Positions 9,263 through 16,702 of a stretch of 64,000 nucleotides of DNA are shown piece after piece. The stretch is from the NCBI RefSeq assembly GCF_003751945.1, contig NZ_RJKL01000001.1, positions 6,820,001-6,884,000 of the forward strand, written 5' to 3'. The stretch comes from Couchioplanes caeruleus. GTDB lineage: Bacteria; Actinomycetota; Actinomycetes; Mycobacteriales; Micromonosporaceae. The notes beneath the pieces were generated by a model, which was given only the letters and a program-made list of their open reading frames with translations, searched no databases and was not told the origin of the DNA. A program made the position numbers and the translations under genes. The first letter of the stretch is position 1; each line of letters opens with the position of its first letter.

Positions 9263-9961
9263 GTGCTCGTCACCGGCTTTCCGGCCGAGGCTTTCGGCAC
9301 CAATTGCTACGTCGTGGCCCCGGGCCCGGGCGAGCAGTGCCTGGTGGTGGATCCGGGCATCGGCGTGCTGGACCGGCTCGACGAGGTGCTCGCCCAGCAC
9401 CGGCTGCACCCGGCGGCGGTGCTGCTGACCCACGGCCACCTCGACCACACGTTCTCCGTCGCTCCCGTCTGCGGTGCGCGCGGCATCACCGCGTACGTGC
9501 ACCCGGCCGATCGCGAGCTGCTCGCCGATCCCGGCAAGGGGCTGGGCATCGGCCTCGATGAGATGTTCGGCGGCCGGCTGACCTACTCGGAGCCCGACGA
9601 CGTCGCGGAGCTGACCGACGGCGCCACGCTGACCCTCGCCGGTGTGGAGATCACCGTCGACCATGCGCCCGGCCATACCGGCGGGTCGGTGCTCTTCCGG
9701 CTGCCCGGCGCCGGCACGTCGTGGGATGCGGAGCAGCTCTGCCTCTCCGGTGACGTGCTCTTCGCCGGCTCCATCGGACGCACCGACCTGCCGGGCGGCA
9801 ACACCACGGCGATGATGGCGAGCCTGCGGGACAAGATCCTGCCGCTCGCCGACGACACCGTCGTGCTGCCCGGCCACGGACCCGAGACGACGATCGGCCG
9901 CGAGCGCGCGGTCAACCCGTACCTGCGGGAGCTGACCGAAGCGCCCAGCCGAGGCCTCTAG
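9263..9961 (+). CDS. Metallo-beta-lactamase-fold hydrolase, glyoxalase II-like
   Basis: The 232-residue protein has the metal-binding motif THGHLDH (residues 56-62), a later DHAPGHTGGS, and FAGSIGRTDLPGG, the pattern of glyoxalase II-like hydrolases that act on thioesters of small thiols. In this lineage the thiol might be mycothiol, which is inference. The GTG start with GAGAGGGG just before it is chosen because homology begins immediately at LVTGFPAEAFGTNCYVV; an upstream in-frame ATG would add 42 residues with no family character. The gene precedes hisS by 24 bases and is probably co-transcribed with it, as in other actinobacteria. Confidence 0.88.
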   Translation: MLVTGFPAEAFGTNCYVVAPGPGEQCLVVDPGIGVLDRLDEVLAQHRLHPAAVLLTHGHLDHTFSVAPVCGARGITAYVHPADRELLADPGKGLGIGLDEMFGGRLTYSEPDDVAELTDGATLTLAGVEITVDHAPGHTGGSVLFRLPGAGTSWDAEQLCLSGDVLFAGSIGRTDLPGGNTTAMMASLRDKILPLADDTVVLPGHGPETTIGRERAVNPYLRELTEAPSRGL

Positions 9962-9985
9962 ACCCTCGCTAGGAGAACCAGCACC

Positions 9986-11320
9986 ATGAGCAAGCCCACG
10001 CCCATCTCCGGCTTCCCGGAGTGGCTGCCCGCCCAGCGGATGATCGAGCAGAACGTCATCGAGCGCATCCGCGACACCTTCGAGCTGTACGGCTTCGCCC
10101 CGCTCGAGACCCGCGCCGTCGAACCGATGGACCAGTTGTTGCGCAAGGGCGAGACCTCCAAGGAGGTGTACGTCCTGCGCCGCCTGCAGGAGGACCCGGC
10201 CGCCGGCGGTGGCGACGACGCGCTCGGTCTGCACTTCGACCTGACGGTGCCGTTCGCGCGGTTCGTGCTGGAGAACAGCGGCAAGCTGCAGTTCCCGTTC
10301 CGGCGATACCAGATCCAGAAGGTGTGGCGCGGTGAGCGCCCGCAGGAAGGCCGCTACCGGGAGTTCCTGCAGGCCGACATCGACGTGGTGGACCGCGACA
10401 CGCTGCCGTTCCACTACGACACCGAGATGCCGCTGGTGATCGGCGACGCGTTCCGGTCGCTGCCGATCCCGCCGGCCACGATCCTGGTGAACAACCGCAA
10501 GGTGTGCGAGGGCTTCTACCGCGGGCTCGGCCTCGAGGATCCCGACGAGGTCCTGCGCATCATCGACAAGCTCGACAAGATCGGTCCGGCGAAGGTCGGT
10601 CAGCTCCTCGCCGACAAGATCGGCGCGACCAGCGCCCAGATCGACGCCTGCCTGCGCCTCGCCGAGATCTCGGCGACGGATGGCTCCTTCGTGGACGCAG
10701 TCCGCAAGCTCAATGTGGACAACGATCTGTTGAACGAGGGCCTGGAGGAGCTGTCCCGGGTCGTCGAGGCCGCCGCGGAGCACGCGCCCGGGCTGGTCCG
10801 GGCCGAGCTCAAGATCGCCCGCGGGCTCGACTACTACACCGGGACGGTCTACGAGACCCAGCTTCAGGGGTACGAGCGCTTCGGCTCGATCTGCTCCGGC
10901 GGTCGGTACGAGAACCTGGCGTCGACGGGCAGCGAACGCTTCCCGGGGGTGGGCATCTCCATCGGCGTCTCCCGGATGCTGGGGCTGCTCTTCGGCCACC
11001 AGGCGCTGTCCGTCTCGCGCAGCGTCCCGACGTGCGTGGTGGTGGCCCTGCCGCAGGAGGAGCTGCGGGGACGCTGCGACAAGATCGCTCAGGACCTGCG
11101 TTCGCGGCGGATCAGCACCGAAGTCGCGCCGTCCGCGGCGAAGTTCGGCAAGCAGATCCGCTTCGCCGAGCGGCGTGGCATTCCGTACGTCTGGTTCCCG
11201 GGCGCCGACGGTGAGCCGGACACGGTGAAGGACATCCGCTCGGGTGAGCAGGTCGAGGCGGACGCCGCGAGCTGGATGCCCCCGGCGCAGGACCTCCTCC
11301 CGGCGATCAGCGTGAGCTGA
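9986..11320 (+). CDS. hisS: Histidyl-tRNA synthetase
   Basis: This class II synthetase charges tRNA-His. In 444 residues the class II core has the motif-2 region YQIQKVWRGERPQEGRYREF, the histidine-binding LDYYTGTVYE, and motif 3 with GVGISIGVSRM. The C-terminal anticodon-binding domain follows (about 345-444). FDLTVPFARFV precedes motif 2, as in bacterial HisRS. The ATG start follows TAGGAGAA. The length is slightly above the roughly 420 residues usual for the family. A bidirectional hairpin terminator follows directly. Confidence 0.96.
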   Translation: MSKPTPISGFPEWLPAQRMIEQNVIERIRDTFELYGFAPLETRAVEPMDQLLRKGETSKEVYVLRRLQEDPAAGGGDDALGLHFDLTVPFARFVLENSGKLQFPFRRYQIQKVWRGERPQEGRYREFLQADIDVVDRDTLPFHYDTEMPLVIGDAFRSLPIPPATILVNNRKVCEGFYRGLGLEDPDEVLRIIDKLDKIGPAKVGQLLADKIGATSAQIDACLRLAEISATDGSFVDAVRKLNVDNDLLNEGLEELSRVVEAAAEHAPGLVRAELKIARGLDYYTGTVYETQLQGYERFGSICSGGRYENLASTGSERFPGVGISIGVSRMLGLLFGHQALSVSRSVPTCVVVALPQEELRGRCDKIAQDLRSRRISTEVAPSAAKFGKQIRFAERRGIPYVWFPGADGEPDTVKDIRSGEQVEADAASWMPPAQDLLPAISVS

Positions 11321-11332
11321 CCCCCACAGCGA

Positions 11333-11373
11333 AACAGCCCGTGCCGCTCCGGCGAGGGTCGGCGCGGGCTGTT
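11333..11373. terminator. Bidirectional terminator between hisS and the thioesterase gene
   Basis: AACAGCCCG and CGGGCTGTT pair perfectly, the stem continues after one mismatch as GCCG/CGGC, and a 13-base loop joins the arms. It separates two convergent genes. Confidence 0.75.
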
Positions 11374-11389
11374 CTCGTTGCCGGTGCGG

Positions 11390-11902
11390 TCAGCGCGGGT
11401 CGGCCTCGAAGAGCATGCAGCTAGAGGTCGCGTGGGCGACCAGGCGGCCGGCGGCGTCGGTCATCCGCGCCTCGGCCAGGGCCGTGCGCCGTCCGCGCTG
11501 CAGCACCGCGCCGGTCGTCGTCAGCCGTCCGGAGGCGATCGTGACCGGGCGCAGGAACTTCACGGTGAGGTCCAGGCTGGTGTAGCCCACGCCGGCCGGC
11601 AGCGTGGAGTGCACCGAACATGCGGCGGCGGTGTCGAGCAGCGTGGAGAGCACGCCGCCGTGCACCGTGCCGAGCGGGTTGTAGTGAAACTCCTGCGGGT
11701 CGAGGTGGAGTGTGACGCTGCCCTCGGTCACGTCCATGCCGACAATGTCGATCATGTGCATCACCGGGGGAGGCGGCAGCTCGCCGGTGGACATGGCCTG
11801 CAGCAGCTCGAGGCCGGAACGGCGGCCGAGCAGGCTCGCGTGTTCGGCCGGATCCGACCACGCGAAGGTCCGGGAGCGTTCTGCGGTCTGAGTCTGCGTC
11901 AT
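11390..11902 (-). CDS. PaaI-family hotdog-fold thioesterase
   Basis: The 170-residue protein matches the PaaI/YdiI hotdog thioesterases, which hydrolyse acyl- or aryl-CoA thioesters. The key stretch is NPLGTVHGGVLSTLLDTAAA with the family HGG and the catalytic acidic residue. The last strands (RTALAEARMTDAAGRLVAHATSSCML) also fit. About 35 extra N-terminal residues precede the hotdog core. The substrate is not evident. The gene diverges from an HxlR regulator across only 57 bases. The ATG has a -10-like CAGCCT 6 bases upstream and no ribosome-binding site, so the mRNA is probably leaderless. Confidence 0.85.
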   Translation of the reverse strand: MTQTQTAERSRTFAWSDPAEHASLLGRRSGLELLQAMSTGELPPPPVMHMIDIVGMDVTEGSVTLHLDPQEFHYNPLGTVHGGVLSTLLDTAAACSVHSTLPAGVGYTSLDLTVKFLRPVTIASGRLTTTGAVLQRGRRTALAEARMTDAAGRLVAHATSSCMLFEADPR

Positions 11903-11959
11903 GGACGCAGGCTGTCACGGGCTTGCTGTGTCTGTCAATGAGACCTAGCCTCTGTACGT
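11903..11959. promoter_or_regulatory. Overlapping divergent leaderless promoters for thioesterase and HxlR regulator
   Basis: On the plus strand, TTGCTG (11923-11928), a 17-base spacer and TAGCCT (11946-11951) lead to the HxlR ATG 8 bases on. On the minus strand, TTGACA (11938-11933), an 18-base spacer and CAGCCT (11914-11909) lead to the thioesterase ATG 6 bases on. The two promoters interleave, so a regulator bound here could control both genes. Confidence 0.6.
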
Positions 11960-12445
11960 ATGACCCGGACCACAGCGCGACCCGAGGCCCTCGACTGGTC
12001 CGTGGAGCACTGCACCATTTCCCGCGCGATGGCGGTGCTCGGCGAGAAGTGGACCTTCGTGGTGCTGCGGGAGGTGTTCAACGGCGTACGTCGCTTCGCC
12101 GACATGCAGGAACGCACCGGCATCCCCCGGCAGGTCCTGACCAACCGGCTCGCTTCGCTCGTCGAGCACGGCGTGCTGCGCCGGGAGCCCTACCAGGAGC
12201 CGGGTTCGCGGGTGCGCCACGAGTACCGGCTCACCCGGAAGGGCTTCGACCTCTATCCGCTGCTGGTCGCGGTCAAGGAGTGGGGCGACCGCTATCTGGC
12301 CGACGCCGACGGTCCCCCGCTGGAGATGGTCCACCGCGACTGCGGCGCGCAGGTCCACGCCACGCTGCACTGCTCCGGCGGCCACCCCGTGACGGAGTTC
12401 CGTGACGTCGTGCCCCGGCCCGGCCCGGGAGCCCGCCGCCGCTGA
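11960..12445 (+). CDS. HxlR/MarR-like winged-helix transcriptional regulator
   Basis: The 161-residue protein has the HxlR hallmark near its start: HCTISRAMAVLGEKWTFVVLRE, followed by a recognition region (TGIPRQVLTNRLASLVEHGVL) and the wing with RHEYRLTRKGFDLYP. HxlR proteins bind as dimers to inverted repeats and often respond to reactive aldehydes, quinones or other electrophiles. Two Cys-containing segments near the C-terminus (HRDCGA and LHCSGGH) could sense redox or bind metal; this is inference. It probably controls itself and the divergent thioesterase through the short shared promoter region. The ATG lacks a Shine-Dalgarno and has a -10 box 8 bases upstream. Confidence 0.9.
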   Translation: MTRTTARPEALDWSVEHCTISRAMAVLGEKWTFVVLREVFNGVRRFADMQERTGIPRQVLTNRLASLVEHGVLRREPYQEPGSRVRHEYRLTRKGFDLYPLLVAVKEWGDRYLADADGPPLEMVHRDCGAQVHATLHCSGGHPVTEFRDVVPRPGPGARRR

Positions 12446-12615
12446 CGTCCACTACCTGGGTTAGCCAGATGTTTCGGATTTGTTCCGTTTAACCTCATAA
12501 GCGAGCCGCTCTCTCTCAGTGCGTCCGGCGTTGACGAAGCCGGCGACGGACCGCGGCGCCGCCCGGCCTCCCGCCGGTGCCGGCAGCCGGCAGCGGCATG
12601 CGGAGGAGGTAGGTC

Positions 12616-13434
12616 GTGGCGGCCCGGTTGCTGATCATCGGCGGTGCCGAGCGCCACGGTTCCAGCGGCTCGGCCATCCTGCGCCGCTTCGTCGAGCTGG
12701 CACGCGGACCCGCCGCGGACATCGTGGTCGTCGCGACGGCCAGCGGCGAGCCCGACGTCCTCGAGGCCGAGTACGCCGGCCTCTTCACCCGGCTCGGCGC
12801 CGGCCAGGCACGCGGGCTGCGGATCACCACCCGCGCCCAGGCGAACGACCCGGAGACCGTTCACGCCCTCTCCACCGCCACCGGGGTGTTCTTCACCGGC
12901 GGCGACCAGGCTCGGATCACCACCGTCATCGGCGGCACCCGTACCGACTCGGCCCTGCAGACCCTCGTGCGCGACGGGACCATCGTGCTGGGCGGCACCA
13001 GCGCCGGCGCCGCCATGATGGCCGGCACGATGATCCACGGCGGGGTGGCGCCCGGCATCACCCGCGACGGCGTACGGACCGGTCCCGGGCTGGAGTTCCT
13101 GTCCGGCGTGGTGATCGACATGCACTTCGCCGAGCGCGGCCGGCTCAACCGGCTCCTGAGCGCCGTGGCCCTCTATCCGCACGAGCTGGGACTCGGCATC
13201 GACGAGGACACCGCGATCCTCGCCGACGGTGACCGCTTCGAGGTGCTCGGCTCCGGCACGGTCACCGTCGTCGACGCCGGCGCGGCCACCGACATCCACG
13301 TCCCGGCCTCCGGGCCGATCGCGCTCGCCGGGGCGCGCCTGCACGTACTGCCTGCCGGGAGCAGGTTCGAACTGTCCAGCCGCCGCCCCTCGATCGTCGA
13401 CGCGGCCGACCGGGAACGGGGATCCGTCCGATGA
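12616..13434 (+). CDS. cphB: Cyanophycinase
   Basis: Cyanophycinase is a serine peptidase that cuts the storage polymer multi-L-arginyl-poly-L-aspartate into beta-Asp-Arg dipeptides. The 272-residue product has the nucleophile motif GGTSAGAAMM (Ser129), an early IIGGAERHG stretch, FFTGGDQARI and DMHFAERGRLNRL, all typical. The GTG start follows GGAGGAGG. The stop overlaps the start of the synthetase gene by four bases (ATGA), so synthesis and breakdown enzymes are translationally coupled. The length is normal for the family. There is no signal peptide, consistent with an intracellular polymer. Confidence 0.9.
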   Translation: MAARLLIIGGAERHGSSGSAILRRFVELARGPAADIVVVATASGEPDVLEAEYAGLFTRLGAGQARGLRITTRAQANDPETVHALSTATGVFFTGGDQARITTVIGGTRTDSALQTLVRDGTIVLGGTSAGAAMMAGTMIHGGVAPGITRDGVRTGPGLEFLSGVVIDMHFAERGRLNRLLSAVALYPHELGLGIDEDTAILADGDRFEVLGSGTVTVVDAGAATDIHVPASGPIALAGARLHVLPAGSRFELSSRRPSIVDAADRERGSVR

Positions 13435-16175
13435 AGATTCTCAGCCTGCGTCACCTCCGGGGCCCCAACGTCCACCTGTCCCGGCCCGCCGTGGTGGCGA
13501 GACTGCGCCTCGACGAGCTCACCGGGCGGGAGACCACGGACGTCACAGGCTTTCCCGAGCGGTTGCTGCGGGTGCTGCCGGGGCTGGCCGAGCACCACTG
13601 TGCGGCCGGCGCCCCGGGCGGCTTTGTGAGCCGGATGCGCGGTGGGACCTACTTCGGGCACGTTACCGAGCACGTGCTGCTCGAGCTGTCGCAGCGCATC
13701 GGGCGGGACGTGAGCTTCGGGCGTACGGTGTCGACTCCGGAGCCGGGCGTCTACGACCTCATCGTGGAGTGCCCGCGCGACGAGTCGCCGGAGTCCACCC
13801 TGCCCGAGCGGCTTCTCGAGGCCGCGGTGGAGCTGGTCACGACGGTGGCCGCCGGCGCCACGGTGTCCGCGGCCGACCTCTCCCACCGGCTGGGCGACCT
13901 GGCCGCGAGCGCCGAGCGGGAAGCGACCGGCCCGAGCACCTCGGCCATCATCGCGGCCGCCCGACGCCGCGGCATCCCGGTCGAACGGTACGGCGACCTC
14001 AGCCTCCTGCGTCTGGGCTGGGGCGCCCGCCGCCGGCTCGTCTGGGCCGCGATGACCGACCGCACCGGCGGCGTCGGCATCGACGTCGCCGCCGACAAGC
14101 TGGTGACCCGGCGGTTGCTCGGTGACGCGGGCATCCCGGTCGCCCCCGGCGGTGCGGCGCACGGTGTGGAGGAGGCCGTACGGCTGTTCACCGGCCTCGG
14201 CGCCCCGGTCGTCGTCAAGCCGCGCCGGGGCCGGCAGGGCGAGCACGTGGCACTGAACCTGCGCAGCCCCGAGGAGGTCGCGGCGGCCTGCGCGGCGGCC
14301 GGCGCGGACGTGGTGGTGGAACGACAGCTTCCCGGCCGGGATTACCGGGTGCTGGTGGTGGCGGGTGAGGTGGTCGCCGCGGCCGAACGGACCGCGGCCC
14401 ACGTCGTCGGCGACGGGCAGCACACCGTGGCGGAACTGGTCGCGCGGATCAACGCCGACCCGCGGCGAGGCCCGGGGCACTCGCGTGCGCTGACCCGCAT
14501 CACCCTCGACGACGCCGCGAGCGCCGTACTGGCCCGGCAGGACTGCACCGTCGACTCCGTACCCGCGGCCGGGCGTCAGGTGTGGCTGCGCGACAACGCC
14601 AACCTCTCCACGGGCGGCACCGGATGCGATGTCACCGACCGTGTCCATCCCGACGTGGCCCGGCTCTGCCTGCGGGTCGCCGCGGTCGTCGGGCTGGACG
14701 TCGCCGGTATCGACCTGCGCCTGCCGGACATCGCCGCGCCCGTGCCGCCCGCCGGCGACCCGGACGAGGTGACGGCGGGCGTCATCGAGGTGAACGCCGT
14801 ACCTGGGCTGCGCATGCACCTGTCGCCGGTGCGGGGGCGGGCCCGCGACGTGGGCGATGCGATCGTGCGGGCGATGTTCCCGGGCGGCTCCGACGGGCGG
14901 ATCCCGGTCGCCGCGGTCACCGGCACCAACGGCAAGACGTCAGTGGCGCGGATGGCGGCGCACCTGCTCGCCGGCGCCGGGATGCAGGTCGGGCTGACCA
15001 CGACCGACGGGGTGAGCATCGACGGGCGCGGGGTCTACCGCGGCGACGCGACGGGGCCGCGCTCGGCCCAGATGGTCCTCGGCGACCCGGGGGTGCAAGC
15101 GGCGGTCCTGGAGACCGCGCGCGGCGGCATGCTGCGCCGCGGCCTCGGGTACGACTGGAGCGACGTCGGCGTGGTCACCAACATCACCGCGGACCACTTC
15201 GGCCAGGACGGACTGGAGTCGATCGAGGACGTCGCCCACGTCAAGGCGCTGGTGGCCGAGCGGGTCAGGGACGGCGGCACGCTCGTGCTCAACGCCGACG
15301 ACCCGTGGGTGCGCAGCCTGGCGGACCGGCCCCGGGTACGCGCGGACCGCAAGCGCATCGTCTGGTTCGGCGCCGACCCGCGCCAGCCGGTGATCGTGAG
15401 CCACCTCGGCCGTGGCGGGATGGCGTACCTGATCCAGGACGGCTGGCTGGTGCAAGCGACCGGGGCGCGGCGCACGCCGCTGGTGCGGGTCGCGGAGGTG
15501 CCCGGCACGTTCGGGGGAGCGGCGCCGTATGCGGCCGTCAACGCCCTGGCCGCGATCGCGACGGCGCGGGCCCTGGGCGCCCCGGCCGGCGTGGTCGCCG
15601 AGCGCCTGGCCGACTTCGAGCCGCGCCTGCACAACCCCGGCCGCGGGACCGTGCTGCGCCTCGGCGACGTGAGCGTCTTCGTCGACTACGCGCACAACCC
15701 GGCGGCGATCGCGGCGGTGCTGCGTACGCTCGAGCGCCTCTACGGCCCGGACCGCTGCGTCGCGGCGGTGACGCTGCCCGGTGACCGGCGCGACGACCTG
15801 CTCGCGGCGTCGGCGCAGGTGCTCGCCGACAGCGTCACGCGGGCGGTCCTCTATGACGACGAGGACCATCGCGGACGGGAGCCGGGGGAGGTGTCGGCGC
15901 TGATCGAGCGGGAGATGCGGGGACGGCGGCCGAACCTGCGCGCGGTGCGGGCCGAGGGCTTCCGGGCCGCGGTCGGCGAGGCGCTGCGCCTGGCCGCGCC
16001 GGGTGACGTCGTACTCGTGCTCTACGAGAAGCTGGCGCCGATGCTGAGCCACCTCGAGGAACTGGGTGCGGTGCCGGTGGACACCCCGCCGGTCGCCGGA
16101 CTGCGGCACGCGCCGGTGAGCCTCGCGGGGCGTGGACGACCCGGTGTCCTCGACTCGGCGGCCGGGGTGAGCTGA
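13431..16175 (+). CDS. cphA: Cyanophycin synthetase
   Basis: CphA polymerises Asp and Arg into cyanophycin using two ATP-dependent active sites. In 914 residues there is an N-terminal domain (1-160), an ATP-grasp domain (about 200-480, with VVVKPRRGRQGEHVALN) that adds Asp to the backbone, and a Mur-ligase-like domain (from about 490) that adds Arg. The Mur domain has the P-loop VTGTNGKTSVARM near residue 498 and the later VDYAHNPAAIAAVL. The length matches the 870-920 range of the family. The operon with cyanophycinase implies a complete nitrogen and carbon storage cycle. The side-chain specificity is inferred from the family. Confidence 0.92.
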   Translation: MKILSLRHLRGPNVHLSRPAVVARLRLDELTGRETTDVTGFPERLLRVLPGLAEHHCAAGAPGGFVSRMRGGTYFGHVTEHVLLELSQRIGRDVSFGRTVSTPEPGVYDLIVECPRDESPESTLPERLLEAAVELVTTVAAGATVSAADLSHRLGDLAASAEREATGPSTSAIIAAARRRGIPVERYGDLSLLRLGWGARRRLVWAAMTDRTGGVGIDVAADKLVTRRLLGDAGIPVAPGGAAHGVEEAVRLFTGLGAPVVVKPRRGRQGEHVALNLRSPEEVAAACAAAGADVVVERQLPGRDYRVLVVAGEVVAAAERTAAHVVGDGQHTVAELVARINADPRRGPGHSRALTRITLDDAASAVLARQDCTVDSVPAAGRQVWLRDNANLSTGGTGCDVTDRVHPDVARLCLRVAAVVGLDVAGIDLRLPDIAAPVPPAGDPDEVTAGVIEVNAVPGLRMHLSPVRGRARDVGDAIVRAMFPGGSDGRIPVAAVTGTNGKTSVARMAAHLLAGAGMQVGLTTTDGVSIDGRGVYRGDATGPRSAQMVLGDPGVQAAVLETARGGMLRRGLGYDWSDVGVVTNITADHFGQDGLESIEDVAHVKALVAERVRDGGTLVLNADDPWVRSLADRPRVRADRKRIVWFGADPRQPVIVSHLGRGGMAYLIQDGWLVQATGARRTPLVRVAEVPGTFGGAAPYAAVNALAAIATARALGAPAGVVAERLADFEPRLHNPGRGTVLRLGDVSVFVDYAHNPAAIAAVLRTLERLYGPDRCVAAVTLPGDRRDDLLAASAQVLADSVTRAVLYDDEDHRGREPGEVSALIEREMRGRRPNLRAVRAEGFRAAVGEALRLAAPGDVVLVLYEKLAPMLSHLEELGAVPVDTPPVAGLRHAPVSLAGRGRPGVLDSAAGVS

Positions 16176-16702
16176 CCCGATTTGTCCTACGTTCCGGTGA
16201 GCAGGACCAATAAGACATGATCGGCGTCGAACTTTCATCCGATCGGGCGGGGTGGCGCAGGTCACTGCCCTCGCCGGACACGCCGCGGACACCCTCCGTG
16301 AGGGAGGGTGGCGGACGGCCGAATGTCGCCGGAGCGTGATGCAAACGCGACTGCACGTGCAGATTCCCTTGTGGATGCCTCCCTGTCGGGGGATACCCGC
16401 AAGTACCGACGAACCGGGCAATAACCTCAGCGGTCATCATTCATGATCATCCACAGTGCTCTGACCAGGCCTTTCGGGGCGCCTCCGGGGTGCACACCCG
16501 GGGCGCACGCGTTGAAACGGACGGTGACGAGCCGCAGGTCATCCGCGCCCTCGATCAGTCGAGGCGGAGGCCGATCGTCGGCTACGATCCTGGCCGTCGA
16601 TGGGGAATGCCCGGTCCGGTCTCCGGACCGGTAGCCGCCCCGGCGCCAGGACACATGGCGGTGTGCTCCCGGTGTTTCATCCGATCGCGCATGTGGGGGC
16701 AC
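16176..16702. other. 527-base non-coding region before the kinase gene
   Basis: No convincing gene is present. It holds a hairpin at 16291-16309 (ACCCTCC and GGAGGGT around a 5-base loop), 116 bases after cphA. A TACGAT -10-like box lies at 16583-16588. A 9-bp perfect hairpin at 16611-16631 (CCGGTCCGG and its complement around TCT) would lie in the 5' leader of the kinase mRNA. In-frame upstream starts for the kinase exist here but show no family character. Confidence 0.5.

Noticed and set aside
14940..16421. Antisense frame of 493 codons over cphA
   Set aside because: No motif, and it runs against the intact Mur-ligase domain of cphA.
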